Assembly (NCBI GenBank): GCA_937892955.1
Contig: CALBKH010000110.1
Location: 1 to 64,000 of the forward strand
Length of the DNA stretch: 64,000 bases
Source: an uncultured Alphaproteobacteria bacterium
GTDB taxonomy: Bacteria; Pseudomonadota; Alphaproteobacteria; Rhizobiales; Ancalomicrobiaceae
Direction of reading: 5' to 3'
The notes under the pieces were generated by a model. The model worked only from the letters and a program-made list of their open reading frames with translations, was not told where the DNA came from and ran no database searches. Shown in pieces: positions 34,840-44,419 of this stretch. How positions within the stretch are numbered: the first letter of the stretch is position 1; every line of letters begins with the position of its first letter. Both the position numbers and the translations under genes were made by a program.

Positions 34840-35346
34840 ATGCGTGTTGTCGGGTCCTATCTGGGAGCGGCGTTGGTTTCGGCGTTGATCGCCGTCGGCC
34901 TGCTGTTCTGGGGTCATGTCGACCCCGCGGCGCCGCGCGGGCCGCTCCAGGTCCCCGGCATGCTGCTCGCATGGTCCCCGGATTTCGCCATCCAGACCCG
35001 CCGTGTCGGCAACTTCATCGCCACCGCCGGCCCGGAGGTGACGATGCCGCTGCGCCTGCTCGCGGCCACCATCATCTTCCTGGTGCTGAACTTCGCCGCC
35101 CTGGTTCTCTACGAGACCACCGACGACGCCTGGCGCGGCGTCCGCCTGTGGGAGATGCCGAAGCCGCTCTGGGCGACGCTGATCTTCACCGTCATGACGT
35201 CGGCGCTCTACATGGCGGCGGTCCTGTGGGACGTCGCGCTGCTGCCCCGTCTCGCCCTTCCGCCCGAGGGTTTCACCATGGCGGCCCTCGCCGGCGGTCT
35301 CGTCTTCGGCCTCGGCCGGCCCCGCCGAGAGGCGAGCGAAGACTGA
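34840..35346 (+). CDS. Hypothetical membrane protein
   Basis: This 168-residue protein is not one I recognise. It has four likely membrane helices: VGSYLGAALVSALIAVGLLF, PLRLLAATIIFLVLNFAALV, PLWATLIFTVMTSALYMAA and the last around FTMAALAGGLVFGL. It ends in a short basic tail, RPRREASED. No motif suggests a function. Codon use matches its neighbours. It follows the chemoreceptor gene by 94 bases and could be in the same transcript. Confidence 0.72.
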   Translation: MRVVGSYLGAALVSALIAVGLLFWGHVDPAAPRGPLQVPGMLLAWSPDFAIQTRRVGNFIATAGPEVTMPLRLLAATIIFLVLNFAALVLYETTDDAWRGVRLWEMPKPLWATLIFTVMTSALYMAAVLWDVALLPRLALPPEGFTMAALAGGLVFGLGRPRREASED

Positions 35347-35389
35347 CCCTCGCGCCCCGATGTTCGACGACGGTCGCGTCGAGACCCCA

Positions 35390-36367
35390 TCATCCCCGGA
35401 TGTCGATGACGCCGGCTTCACCGTTCTCCGCGCCGAAGACGACGCGCACCCCGGCGCCGTCCCAGGCGAGCGCCGACAACGGCGCCGCGCCGGGCTTCCG
35501 CAGCAGCACCTCGGCGGCGTCGCCGAAGCGCACCGCCAGCACCATGCCGTCGTCGTAGCCGAGGGCGACGACGTCCTCGGTCGGGTGGCAGGCGACCTGG
35601 GTGACGATGCGGTCGCGCGGCCCGAGCTGGAGCGGGTTCTTGCCCATCGGCCCGTCCTTGGTGAAGAACGGCCAGAGGATCGCCGCATTGGCACCGGACG
35701 TGGCGAGGAACCGCCCCTTCGCCGACCACGAGACCGACTTCACCTTGGTCGGATAGCCGGTCATCCGCATGTGCTTCATGTCCTCGATGCGCCAGCCGTG
35801 CAGCGCCGGCTCCTGCATCGTGGTGACCAGGAACCGCCCGTCCGGCGACACCACCACCCCGGTGTGCGCCCCTTTCCACGGCATGTCGACCGGAGCGCCC
35901 TTGGCGCTCACCCAGTGCAGCATCGCCTTGTCGATGGTCGCGGTGGCGAGCCGCAGCCCCTTGGGCAGGAAGGCGAGGCCACCGACCGCCTTCTCGTGCG
36001 GGAACTCCACCACCTCGCCGTTCGCCAGCCGGACCCAGGCCATGCGCCCGGCCGCGGTGGCGATCGCCCCCTGCGGGCCCTCCGCCAACTGGTCGAGCCA
36101 TTTGCCCGGCTTCTCGAACAACGTCTCGGTTTCACCGCGCCCACCGGTGCGCACGACGCGGCCGTCGTCGCCCGAGGAGATGAGCGTTCGGCCGTCGGCG
36201 GAGAAACGCGCGGCGAGAAGACCGCCGTCGTGAGCTTCCACCGTGAGGCCGAGTTCGCCGTCACGGATCACCACCCGCCCGTCGCCGAGCGCGAAGACGG
36301 CGGCCTCGCCGAGGAAGCCGCAGGCGACGACATGGGCGTCGAGTTCGAAGGGTTCGACCGTCGCCAT
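35390..36367 (-). CDS. WD40-repeat protein linked to the zinc locus
   Basis: This 325-residue beta-propeller protein has about six or seven repeats with degenerate WD signatures, for example LISSGDDGRVVRTGG, LATATIDKAMLHWVSAKG, VVVSPDGRFLVTTMQ and SVSWSAKGRFLATSGANAAILW. No signal peptide is seen, so it is cytoplasmic. The CobW GTPase gene lies three bases upstream on the same strand. WD40 proteins next to CobW and znu genes are common in alphaproteobacteria, which suggests a role in metal allocation, but the molecular function is unknown. Confidence 0.87.
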   Translation of the reverse strand: MATVEPFELDAHVVACGFLGEAAVFALGDGRVVIRDGELGLTVEAHDGGLLAARFSADGRTLISSGDDGRVVRTGGRGETETLFEKPGKWLDQLAEGPQGAIATAAGRMAWVRLANGEVVEFPHEKAVGGLAFLPKGLRLATATIDKAMLHWVSAKGAPVDMPWKGAHTGVVVSPDGRFLVTTMQEPALHGWRIEDMKHMRMTGYPTKVKSVSWSAKGRFLATSGANAAILWPFFTKDGPMGKNPLQLGPRDRIVTQVACHPTEDVVALGYDDGMVLAVRFGDAAEVLLRKPGAAPLSALAWDGAGVRVVFGAENGEAGVIDIRG

Positions 36368-36370
36368 GGA

Positions 36371-37336
36371 TCAGGCCCGGCAGGCTTCGAAGCCGGCCTT
36401 CAGCGCCTCGAAATCGAGGTCGCGGCCGATGAAGACGAGGCGGCTCTCGCGCTTCTCGTCCGCCTTCCAATCGCGCTGGTGATCGCCCTCGACGATCATG
36501 TGGACGCCCTGCACGACGTAGCGCTCCGGATCGTCCTTGAAGGCGATGATCCCCTTCATGCGACGGATCTGTGGCCCCTGTTCCTGGGTGGCGCGATTGA
36601 TCCAGTCGAAGAAGGCCTGCGGATCCATGTCGCCGGCGGTGAGCGAGATCGACTTCACCGTTTCGTCGTGGTGGTGATGGTCGGCGACGAGGAACTCCGG
36701 CTCGACCGCGAGGATGCGGGTGAGATCGAAGGCGCCGCGATCGAGCACTTGCGCCAGATCGACGGCGCAGCGCTCGGTCTCGATGACGTGGGCGTAGGGG
36801 TTGATCGCCGCGATCTCGGCCTTCACCGCCGCCAGTTCCTCGGCCGAGACGAGATCGACCTTGTTGAGCAGGATCACGTCGGCGAAGGCGACCTGATCCT
36901 CGGCCTCGGGGCTGTCGCCGATACGGGCCATGAGGTTCTTGGCGTCGGCGACGGTGACGATGGCGTCGAGCCGGGTCTTGGAGCGCACGTCGTCGTCCAT
37001 GAAGAAGGTCTGGGCGACGGGCGCCGGGTCGGCGAGGCCGGTGGTCTCGATCAGCACCGCGTCGAAGCGCCCCTTGCGCTTCATCAGGCCTTCGATGATG
37101 CGGATCAGATCGCCGCGCACGGTGCAGCAGATGCAGCCGTTGTTCATCTCGAAGATCTCTTCGTCGGTGTCGACGACGAGATCGTTGTCGATGCCCACTT
37201 CGCCGAACTCGTTGACGATCACGGCGTATTTCTTGCCGTGGTCCTCGGTGAGGATGCGGTTGAGCAGCGTCGTCTTGCCCGCACCGAGATAGCCGGTGAG
37301 CACGGTGACGGGGATCGGCTGGGAAACGTTCGTCAT
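36371..37336 (-). CDS. CobW-family GTPase, probable zinc metallochaperone
   Basis: This 321-residue COG0523 GTPase has a Walker A motif GYLGAGKTTLLNRIL at residues 14-28, the metal-binding GCICC motif in NNGCICCTVRGDL, and a downstream HHHHDE cluster. COG0523 proteins under zinc control are thought to deliver zinc to client enzymes when it is scarce. It follows znuA after a 76-base gap and precedes the WD40 gene, so it belongs to the zinc module. The cobalt-related cobW role is unlikely because no cobalamin genes are near. Confidence 0.92.
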   Translation of the reverse strand: MTNVSQPIPVTVLTGYLGAGKTTLLNRILTEDHGKKYAVIVNEFGEVGIDNDLVVDTDEEIFEMNNGCICCTVRGDLIRIIEGLMKRKGRFDAVLIETTGLADPAPVAQTFFMDDDVRSKTRLDAIVTVADAKNLMARIGDSPEAEDQVAFADVILLNKVDLVSAEELAAVKAEIAAINPYAHVIETERCAVDLAQVLDRGAFDLTRILAVEPEFLVADHHHHDETVKSISLTAGDMDPQAFFDWINRATQEQGPQIRRMKGIIAFKDDPERYVVQGVHMIVEGDHQRDWKADEKRESRLVFIGRDLDFEALKAGFEACRA

Positions 37337-37412
37337 GTCTTTCCTCGGACGACGAACGCCCCGGCGGGTCGCCGGAGCGCTCGGAAGACGCAGGGAACCG
37401 CAGGGCGACGGC

Positions 37413-38357
37413 TCAAGAGCCGATCATCGCCCGGGTGATGAGCGTCACGTTGTGGCGGACCATATCGACATATGTGGGGGCCGGTCCACCCTTCGGCGAG
37501 AGGGCGTCGGCGAAGAGTTCGCCGCCCGGCTTCACCCCGGTCTCCTTGGCGACCCGGTCGATCAGCCGCCGGTCGGTCATGTTCTCGATGAAGACCGCGG
37601 AAATCTTCTCCTTGCGGATCTGCCGGATCAACTTCGCCACCGCCTTCGCGGTGACCTCCGCCTCGGTCGAGATCCCCTGCGGCGCCAGGAATTCGATGCC
37701 GTAGGCAGCCGAGAAATAGCCGAAGGCGTCGTGGCTGGTGATCACGCGGCGCTTGTCCGCCGGGATCCGGCCGATCGCCGCCGCCACTTCGCCGTCGAGC
37801 GCCGCCAGTTCGCCGTCGTAGGCGGCGGCGTTGGCGGCGTAGACCTCGCGCCCGGCCGGATCGGCGGCGACGAGCGCGTCACGGATCGCCGCGACGTAGA
37901 GCCGGGCATTGGCGACCGCCTGCCAGGCGTGCGGGTCGAGCGCCCCGTGGTCGTGATCGTGGTGACCGTGACCGGCCTCCGCCTCGTGATCGCCGTCCAT
38001 CTCGCGCGGCGTGATACCCGAGGTCGCGGTGACGATCACCGCCGATGTCCCCGACGCGTCGACGAGCCGCCGCGCCCAACCTTCGAAACCGAGACCGTTG
38101 AGCACCATCAGCTTCGCCGCACCGACGGCGCGCAGATCCGCCGGGGTCGGTTCGTAGACGTGGGCGTCGCCATTCGGACCGACCAGCGTGGTGAGCGCCA
38201 CCCGATCGCCGCCGACCCGCGAAACGAAGTCGCCGAGGATCGAGAACGACGCGACGACCGGCAGTTTCTCGGCCTCGGCTCGGGCCGGCGCGAGGGGCAG
38301 GGCCGCGGCGGCGGCGAGGAAAATCGCGAGCACGACGCGACGGGAGACGATCGGCAT
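37413..38357 (-). CDS. znuA: Zinc ABC transporter substrate-binding protein
   Basis: This 314-residue periplasmic zinc-binding protein of the cluster A-I family has a signal peptide at residues 1-27 ending APARA. The zinc ligands are the His in DAHVYEP, the His in DPHAW, and the His in TSHDAFGYF, plus the terminal Asp/Glu. A His-rich loop (HGHHDHDH) near residue 130 is typical of ZnuA and buffers zinc. The start at 38357 is chosen for the signal peptide. It follows znuB by 29 bases. Confidence 0.95.
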   Translation of the reverse strand: MPIVSRRVVLAIFLAAAAALPLAPARAEAEKLPVVASFSILGDFVSRVGGDRVALTTLVGPNGDAHVYEPTPADLRAVGAAKLMVLNGLGFEGWARRLVDASGTSAVIVTATSGITPREMDGDHEAEAGHGHHDHDHGALDPHAWQAVANARLYVAAIRDALVAADPAGREVYAANAAAYDGELAALDGEVAAAIGRIPADKRRVITSHDAFGYFSAAYGIEFLAPQGISTEAEVTAKAVAKLIRQIRKEKISAVFIENMTDRRLIDRVAKETGVKPGGELFADALSPKGGPAPTYVDMVRHNVTLITRAMIGS

Positions 38358-38386
38358 GGTGAACCCTCCTCGATGATACTCTCGGA

Positions 38387-39262
38387 TCAAGCTTCGAGAT
38401 GCGGCCGCATCAGCCGCCCGACCAACAACCCTCGCCGCCCGAAGGCGAGCGACAGAACGTAGACGAGACCCGCCGTCAGGATGATCGCGGGACCGGCAGG
38501 CAGGCCGAAATGATAGGAGGCGAGCAGCCCGACGATCGCGGCGAGGGCGCCGCCACCGGCCGCCACGCCGATCATCGCCGAGAGATCGTCGACCCACAGC
38601 CGCGCGCTCGCCGCCGGCAGCATCATCAGGCCGACCGCCATCAGCGTGCCGAGCGCATGGAAGGCGCCGACGAGGTTCATCACCACGAGGCCCATGAAGA
38701 CCAGATGCACCGGCGCACCGGCACGGGCGACCGAGGCGAGGAAGACCGGATCGACCGATTCGGCCACCAGCGGCCGAAAGATCACCGCGAAGCCGAAGAG
38801 CGTCGCCGTGGCGATCCCGGCGATGAGGAACAGCGCCTGATCGTCGAGCGCCAGCACCGTGCCGAAGAGCACGTGCAACAGGTCGACGTTCGACCCCTTC
38901 ATCGACACGATGGTGACGCCGAGCGCCAGCGAGACGAGATAGAAGGCGGCGAGCGCCACGTCCTCGCCGAGCACCGAAGCGCGCGCCACCGCCCCCGCCC
39001 CCACCGCCACCGCGATGCCGGCGACGAGACCGCCGATGGTCATCGCCGGCAGCGACAGGCCGGCGGCGAGATAGCCGATCGCCGCGCCGGGCAGGATGGC
39101 GTGGGACATGGCGTCGCCGGTCAGCGACATGCGCCGGAGCATCAGGAAGACGCCGACCGGCGCCGCCGCGATCGCCAGCGCCACCGCCCCGACCAGCGCC
39201 CGGCGCATGAATTCGAACTCGGCGAAGGGTTGGATCAGCGCGGCGTGGAGGAGGTCGACCAT
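38387..39262 (-). CDS. znuB: Zinc ABC transporter permease
   Basis: This 291-residue permease of the ABC-3 family has eight or nine hydrophobic helices. RRALVGAVALAIAAAPVGVFLMLRRMSLTGDAMSHAILPG near the N-terminus is the family signature, beginning at residue 20. It carries zinc delivered by ZnuA. It lies 22 bases downstream of znuC, and znuA follows by 29 bases. Confidence 0.94.
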   Translation of the reverse strand: MVDLLHAALIQPFAEFEFMRRALVGAVALAIAAAPVGVFLMLRRMSLTGDAMSHAILPGAAIGYLAAGLSLPAMTIGGLVAGIAVAVGAGAVARASVLGEDVALAAFYLVSLALGVTIVSMKGSNVDLLHVLFGTVLALDDQALFLIAGIATATLFGFAVIFRPLVAESVDPVFLASVARAGAPVHLVFMGLVVMNLVGAFHALGTLMAVGLMMLPAASARLWVDDLSAMIGVAAGGGALAAIVGLLASYHFGLPAGPAIILTAGLVYVLSLAFGRRGLLVGRLMRPHLEA

Positions 39263-39284
39263 CGAGGATGTCCGGAAGGGGGCG

Positions 39285-40052
39285 TCAGGCGGCGGGGCGG
39301 TGGCAGATGTGGGCGTGGTCGTCGAAGGACTCGATCATCCGCCGCGCCCGCGCCAGGTTCTCCTCGGCGATCACCTCGCCGACCGGCCCGAAGCCGACCT
39401 TTTCGCGGGCGATCAGCAGCGCGTCGCGCGCCAGACGCAGGGCGATGTCGTGATCGTGCAGCACCATCACCACGGTGCGCCCCTCCGCGTGCCAGCGCCG
39501 AACGAGGTCGATCAGATCCTCGGTGGTGCGCCGGTCGACGGCGTTGAACGGTTCGTCGAGCAGGATGACGGTCGCGTCCTGGACGACGAGGCGGGCGAAC
39601 ATCGCCCGCTGCATCTGCCCACCCGACAAGGTGCCGATCGCCCGCCGCTCGAACCCTTCGAGCCCAACCGCCGCCAGCGCCGCACCGACCTTGCGTCTCT
39701 CTTCGTTGCCGATGCCGCCGAAGGCGCCGATGCGGCGCCACAGGCCGAGGGCGACGAAATCGAAGATCGAGATCGGGAAGGAGCGATCGATCTCGGCGAG
39801 CTGCGGCAGATGGGCGATGTCGCGCGCCGCGAAGCCGTGGAGGCGGATCCGGCCGCCGAGCGGCGCGAGGAGCCCGCCGATGCCCTTGAGCAGCGTCGAC
39901 TTGCCGGCCCCGTTCGGCCCCAACACCACCGTGGTCACCCCTCGGGCGAAGCCGCCGGTCAGATGATGCACCGCCGGGTGACGGTCGTAGCCGAGGGTCA
40001 GGTCGGCGAATTCGATGGCGATCGGATCCTGCATGTCCATGGCGTCCCTCAT
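39285..40052 (-). CDS. znuC: Zinc ABC transporter ATPase
   Basis: This is the 255-residue ATPase of the zinc importer. It has Walker A GPNGAGKSTLL, signature LSGGQMQRAMFARL and Walker B VILLDEPFNAVD. The start at 40052 overlaps the His-rich gene stop by four bases (ATGA), so translation is coupled; a second in-frame ATG at 40034 is possible. The C-terminus ends in HICHRPAA, giving a short Cys/His tail. It drives uptake through ZnuB. Confidence 0.95.
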   Translation of the reverse strand: MRDAMDMQDPIAIEFADLTLGYDRHPAVHHLTGGFARGVTTVVLGPNGAGKSTLLKGIGGLLAPLGGRIRLHGFAARDIAHLPQLAEIDRSFPISIFDFVALGLWRRIGAFGGIGNEERRKVGAALAAVGLEGFERRAIGTLSGGQMQRAMFARLVVQDATVILLDEPFNAVDRRTTEDLIDLVRRWHAEGRTVVMVLHDHDIALRLARDALLIAREKVGFGPVGEVIAEENLARARRMIESFDDHAHICHRPAA

Positions 40053-40363
40053 CCGGCGATCGGCGCCAGCGCCCAGGCGACCGCCGCCCAGATCGCCATC
40101 GACAGCGCCGCCGCGATCCCCAGCCGCCCGGCGAGGGACACGCCGATCAGCGAGAATGCCGGAGCCATCGACGCCGCGCCGTGCCGATGCGTCTCGTGCA
40201 TCGCCTCATGTCCGGGATGGTCGTGCGCGTGCGCCGTCCCGTGGGCACGGTCGTGACCATGGGAATGGTCGTGATCGTGCGCGTGGACCACCTCCGCCGG
40301 CGCGATCGCCGCGGCAGGACCGTCGGGCGCGCCGGAACGCGTGGAGGGGGTCGGATCGTGCAT
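40049..40363 (-). CDS. His-rich single-helix membrane protein heading the zinc operon
   Basis: This small protein of 104 residues has about 15 histidines in residues 1-70, in HDHDHSHGHD and HETHRHG runs. One C-terminal membrane helix (GIAAALSMAIWAAVAWALAP) follows, preceded by a second hydrophobic stretch. I do not recognise the family. It overlaps znuC by four bases, so it is the first gene of the zinc operon and probably binds zinc at the membrane. Start choice: the ATG at 40363 would coincide with the predicted transcript start (leaderless); an ATG at 40393 (114 residues) has a CGGAG site but places the operator within the gene. Confidence 0.75.
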   Translation of the reverse strand: MHDPTPSTRSGAPDGPAAAIAPAEVVHAHDHDHSHGHDRAHGTAHAHDHPGHEAMHETHRHGAASMAPAFSLIGVSLAGRLGIAAALSMAIWAAVAWALAPIAG

Positions 40364-40399
40364 AACGGATGTTATAACGTAACACTCCATCATCGACAA
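40362..40399 (-). promoter_or_regulatory. Promoter and Zur-type operator of the zinc operon
   Basis: On the minus strand, TTGTCG (complement of 40394-40399) and TATAAC (complement of 40371-40376) are separated by 17 bases, a good sigma70 pair. Over the -10 lies TGTTATAACGTAACA (40370-40384), a TGTTA-5-TAACA dyad close to the Zur consensus, and next to it ATAAC-ggat-GTTAT (40362-40375). The predicted transcript start is at about 40363-40364, the A of the first ATG. Repression by zinc-loaded Zur is inferred from the operon content and the motif. Confidence 0.7.
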
Positions 40400-40507
40400 G
40401 CTCCGCTCACTCCCGACCGGCGGCTCCGAAGAAGACACGGCGGCTGCCGACGACCGACGCCCTTCGTGTAGAGTGCTTCCAGAATCGCCCGGGGATCTCC
40501 GACCGAA

Positions 40508-41557
40508 ATGACCGCGCCGCCGAACTCGCAGCCGACCGCCCGCCCAGCCGACCATCCGCCGATCGAGACCGGCCGCGTCGGCGTCCTTCTCGTCAATCTC
40601 GGCACGCCCGACGCCACCGACTACTGGTCGATGCGCCGCTATCTGAAGGAGTTCCTCTCCGATCGCCGGGTGATCGAGGTGCCCAGGGCGATCTGGTGGC
40701 CGATCCTCAATCTGATCATCCTGACCAGGCGCCCGGCCGCCAAGGGCCGCGACTACGACAAGATCTGGAACCGCGAAAAGAACGAGGGCCCGCTGCGGAC
40801 CATCACCCGGTCGCAGGCCGACCTCCTCGGCGAGCGCCTCTCCGACGCCGGCGACCGTCTGGTGGTCGATTGGGCCATGCGCTACGGCAACCCGTCGATC
40901 GCCTCGCGCCTCGAGGCGCTGACGAAGCGCGGCTGCGAGCGCATCCTGGTGGTTCCGCTCTATCCGCAATACGCCGCCGCCACCACCGCCACCGTCGCCG
41001 ACGCCGCCTTCGACGCGGCGAAGACCATGCGCTTCCAGCCGGCGCTGCGCATCGCCCCACCGTGGCACGACGATCCGGTCTACATCTCGGCGATCGCGTC
41101 GAGCCTGCAGGCCGAGATCGCTCGCCTCGAGCACCAGCCGGAGGTGATCCTCGCCTCCTTCCACGGCATCCCGCAGCGCTACTTCGACGCCGGCGACCCC
41201 TATTACTGTCACTGCGCCAAGACCATGCGCCTGCTGCGCGAGGCCACCGGCCTCGGCGAGGACCGATTGCGCACGACCTTCCAGTCGCGATTCGGCAAAG
41301 AAGAGTGGCTGAAGCCCTATACCGACGAGACGGTCGCCGCCCTCGCCCGCTCCGGCGTCGAGCGGCTGATGGTGATCACCCCCGGTTTCACCAGCGACTG
41401 CCTCGAAACGTTGGAGGAGATCGGTCACGAGAACCGCGCCATCTTCCTCGACAACGGCGGCGAGAGCTTCCATCTCGTCCCCTGTCTCAACGACACGCCC
41501 CGTGGCCTCGACGTGATCGAGACCGTGGTCCGTCGCGAACTCGCCGGCTGGATCTGA
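40508..41557 (+). CDS. hemH: Ferrochelatase
   Basis: This 349-residue enzyme inserts Fe(II) into protoporphyrin IX, the last step of heme synthesis, at the inner membrane. Family segments are VGVLLVNLGTPD at the start, RVIEVPRAIWWPIL, LVVPLYPQYAAATTAT, the catalytic His region LASFHGIPQRYFDAGDPY and the CHC Cys near GDPYYCHCAKT, then FTSDCLETLEEI. It is transcribed away from the zinc operon, with a shared 144-base intergenic region holding the Zur-type operator, so co-control by zinc is possible but not shown. Confidence 0.96.
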   Translation: MTAPPNSQPTARPADHPPIETGRVGVLLVNLGTPDATDYWSMRRYLKEFLSDRRVIEVPRAIWWPILNLIILTRRPAAKGRDYDKIWNREKNEGPLRTITRSQADLLGERLSDAGDRLVVDWAMRYGNPSIASRLEALTKRGCERILVVPLYPQYAAATTATVADAAFDAAKTMRFQPALRIAPPWHDDPVYISAIASSLQAEIARLEHQPEVILASFHGIPQRYFDAGDPYYCHCAKTMRLLREATGLGEDRLRTTFQSRFGKEEWLKPYTDETVAALARSGVERLMVITPGFTSDCLETLEEIGHENRAIFLDNGGESFHLVPCLNDTPRGLDVIETVVRRELAGWI

Positions 41558-41674
41558 TCCGCGATCACCCCGTCGCGGTTCGGACATGAAGAAGCTACAC
41601 TCTGCCGCTCGCTCCGGGGACAGGTCGACCGGACGAGGTGGCGCAAGGATCACGCCGCGGCGAAGGAGGCGGAC

Positions 41675-42649
<975 letters not shown>

Positions 42650-42664
42650 TCGGAGAGATCGACC

Positions 42665-43123
42665 ATGCTCGAATTCCTCGAGACGCTGTTCCTGCGCTAC
42701 GGCGCCTGGAGCTGGTGGGTCCTCGGTCTCGTGCTGCTCGCCCTCGAACTGGTGATGCCGGGCTTCGTGCTGGTGTGGTTCGGCGTCGCGGCGATCGTCG
42801 TCGGCCTCTTGGCCCTGGCGGTGAACTGGTCGGTGCAGACCCTCGCCCTGATCTGGGCCGCCGCTTCGATCGCGCTGCTGCTCGTCGGCCGCCGCTGGTT
42901 CGTCCGCGACGTCGGCCGCTCCTCCGAACCGCTCCTCAACGATCGCGCCGGCCGCCTCGTCGGCCGCGTCTTCACCCTCGCCGAGCCGCTCGGCGAGAAC
43001 GGCGGCAATCTGCACATCGACGACGGCGTCTGGCGTATTCGAGGGCCGGTCCTGCCGGCGGGAACCAGGGTCGTGGTCCGCGGCTCCGAAGGCACCACCC
43101 TGGTGGTCGCCCCGGCCGACTGA
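42665..43123 (+). CDS. NfeD family membrane protein
   Basis: This 152-residue short NfeD protein has three N-terminal helices (WWVLGLVLLALELVMPGFVLVW, then a second and third around VVGLLALAVNWSVQ and TLALIWAAASIALLLV), then a small beta-barrel OB-like domain (NDRAGRLVGRVFTLAEPL to the end). It partners the SPFH protein encoded upstream; such pairs are often called stomatin operon partner proteins. It is convergent with kdsD, with tandem repeats and hairpins in the 105-base gap. Confidence 0.92.
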   Translation: MLEFLETLFLRYGAWSWWVLGLVLLALELVMPGFVLVWFGVAAIVVGLLALAVNWSVQTLALIWAAASIALLLVGRRWFVRDVGRSSEPLLNDRAGRLVGRVFTLAEPLGENGGNLHIDDGVWRIRGPVLPAGTRVVVRGSEGTTLVVAPAD

Positions 43124-43155
43124 CCGACGGGCGCGGATCGGCGCCGGACCCGGGT

Positions 43156-43268
43156 CATGCCGATCCGCAGCAGCCCGTGCGTGGTCTCCCGAGCCACGCC
43201 GATCCCGCTACGGCCCGTGTGTGGCCTCTCAGGCCACGCCGATCCGCAACAGATCGTGCATGTGGACG
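43156..43268. repeat. Tandem duplication of the kdsD 3' end
   Basis: Three imperfect copies of about 39-40 bases start at 43156, 43195 and 43235, each with a core close to CACGCCGATCCGCA, then CCGTGTGTGG or similar. The third copy is the coding end of kdsD; the other two lie past its stop codon in the gap to nfeD. Within them, GTGGCC-tctca-GGCCAC (43221-43237) is a perfect 6-bp hairpin that could terminate both convergent genes. Confidence 0.65.
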
Positions 43269-44197
43269 ATGCCGACCGGCCGCCCTTCGTCGAGCACGAA
43301 GAGCGCGGTGATCGACGACGTCGACAGGATCTCGATCGCCCGCGCGAGCAGCGTGTCGGGGCGCACCGTCTTCGGCCGAGCCGTCATGATCTCATCGACG
43401 ACGCGGGTGAGCAGCGTGTCGGAGAGATGGCGACGCAGGTCGCCGTCGGTGATGATGCCGGCGAGCAGCCCCGCCGCATCGACGATGCCGACGCAGCCGA
43501 AGCTGCGGCCGGTCATGACCACCAACGCCTCCTTCATCGTCGTGCCGCTCGCCACCAGCGGGATCGTCTCGCCCGAATGCATGACGTCGCGCACCAGACG
43601 CAGGCTCGCCCCGAGCTTGCCGCCGGGGTGGAAGACGCCGAAGTCGCTCGCGGTGAAGCCACGCCCCTCGAGAAGGGCGATCGCGATCGCGTCGCCGAGC
43701 GCCAGTTGCAGCAGCGTCGAGGTGGTCGGCGCCAGCCCGTGCGGGCAGGCCTCTTCCGCCCTCGGCAGTTCCAGGACCACGTCGGCGGCCCGCCCCAGGG
43801 TCGAGCCGGCGTTCGAGGTGATGGCGATCAGCGGCACCTTGAAGCGCCCGGCATAGGCGATGATCGCCGCCAGCTCCGCCGACTCGCCCGACCACGACGC
43901 CGCCAGGATCACGTCGTCCGCGGCGATCATGCCGAGATCGCCGTGCCCGGCCTCGGCCGGATGGACGAAATAGGCCGGCGTCCCGGTCGAAGCCATGGTG
44001 GCGGCGATCTTGCGGCAGATGTGGCCGCTCTTGCCCATACCGGTGACGATCAACCGCCCCCGCGCCGACAGGATCCGCGACACCGCCTCTTCGACCGCCT
44101 CGCCGAGCCCCCCGGCGAGCGTGTCGCGCAGGAGCGTCAGACCCCGTGCTTCGATGTCGATGGTCGCGAGGGCGGAGGCGAGGAAGGGCGTCGTCAT
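43229..44197 (-). CDS. kdsD: Arabinose-5-phosphate isomerase (KpsF/GutQ family)
   Basis: This 322-residue enzyme interconverts ribulose 5-phosphate and arabinose 5-phosphate, the first step toward Kdo for lipopolysaccharide. The SIS domain has GMGKSGHICRKIAATMAST and the family-typical EAGHGDLGM, then two CBS domains (VASGTTMKEALVVMTGRS and after). The start at 44197 is chosen because the body starts MTTPFLASALATIDIEARG, in line with the family. Its last 30 bases are duplicated twice beyond the stop codon. It is transcribed away from the outer membrane protein gene. Confidence 0.94.
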   Translation of the reverse strand: MTTPFLASALATIDIEARGLTLLRDTLAGGLGEAVEEAVSRILSARGRLIVTGMGKSGHICRKIAATMASTGTPAYFVHPAEAGHGDLGMIAADDVILAASWSGESAELAAIIAYAGRFKVPLIAITSNAGSTLGRAADVVLELPRAEEACPHGLAPTTSTLLQLALGDAIAIALLEGRGFTASDFGVFHPGGKLGASLRLVRDVMHSGETIPLVASGTTMKEALVVMTGRSFGCVGIVDAAGLLAGIITDGDLRRHLSDTLLTRVVDEIMTARPKTVRPDTLLARAIEILSTSSITALFVLDEGRPVGIVHMHDLLRIGVA

Positions 44198-44339
44198 CGG
44201 TCTGGTGGAATCCGTTTCTGCCGCGGCGATCGCGGCGAAGGATTTCGCCGCCGCCGCCCGGCGGCGGCACTGTCTAGCACTTCCGCGCAACGATGGGGAG
44301 GCATCCGGGCGGGCGCCCCGCCGGCGGGATAAGGAAGCG

Positions 44340-44347
44340 TTAACCAT
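44340..44347 (+). promoter_or_regulatory. CtrA half-site-like TTAACCAT
   Basis: The octamer TTAACCAT, the known CtrA half-site form, stands in the gap between kdsD and the outer membrane protein gene, about 75 bases before the latter. A further AT-rich stretch (GTTTACC) follows but is not in N7 phase. The same octamer ends the full CtrA boxes at 47334-47360. Confidence 0.4.
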
Positions 44348-44419
44348 GGTCGTTTACCTTTCGGCAACCCACCGTCGATCCACGCCGCGCGCGGAGTGGT
44401 CGGCCGCCGTCGAGGACCC

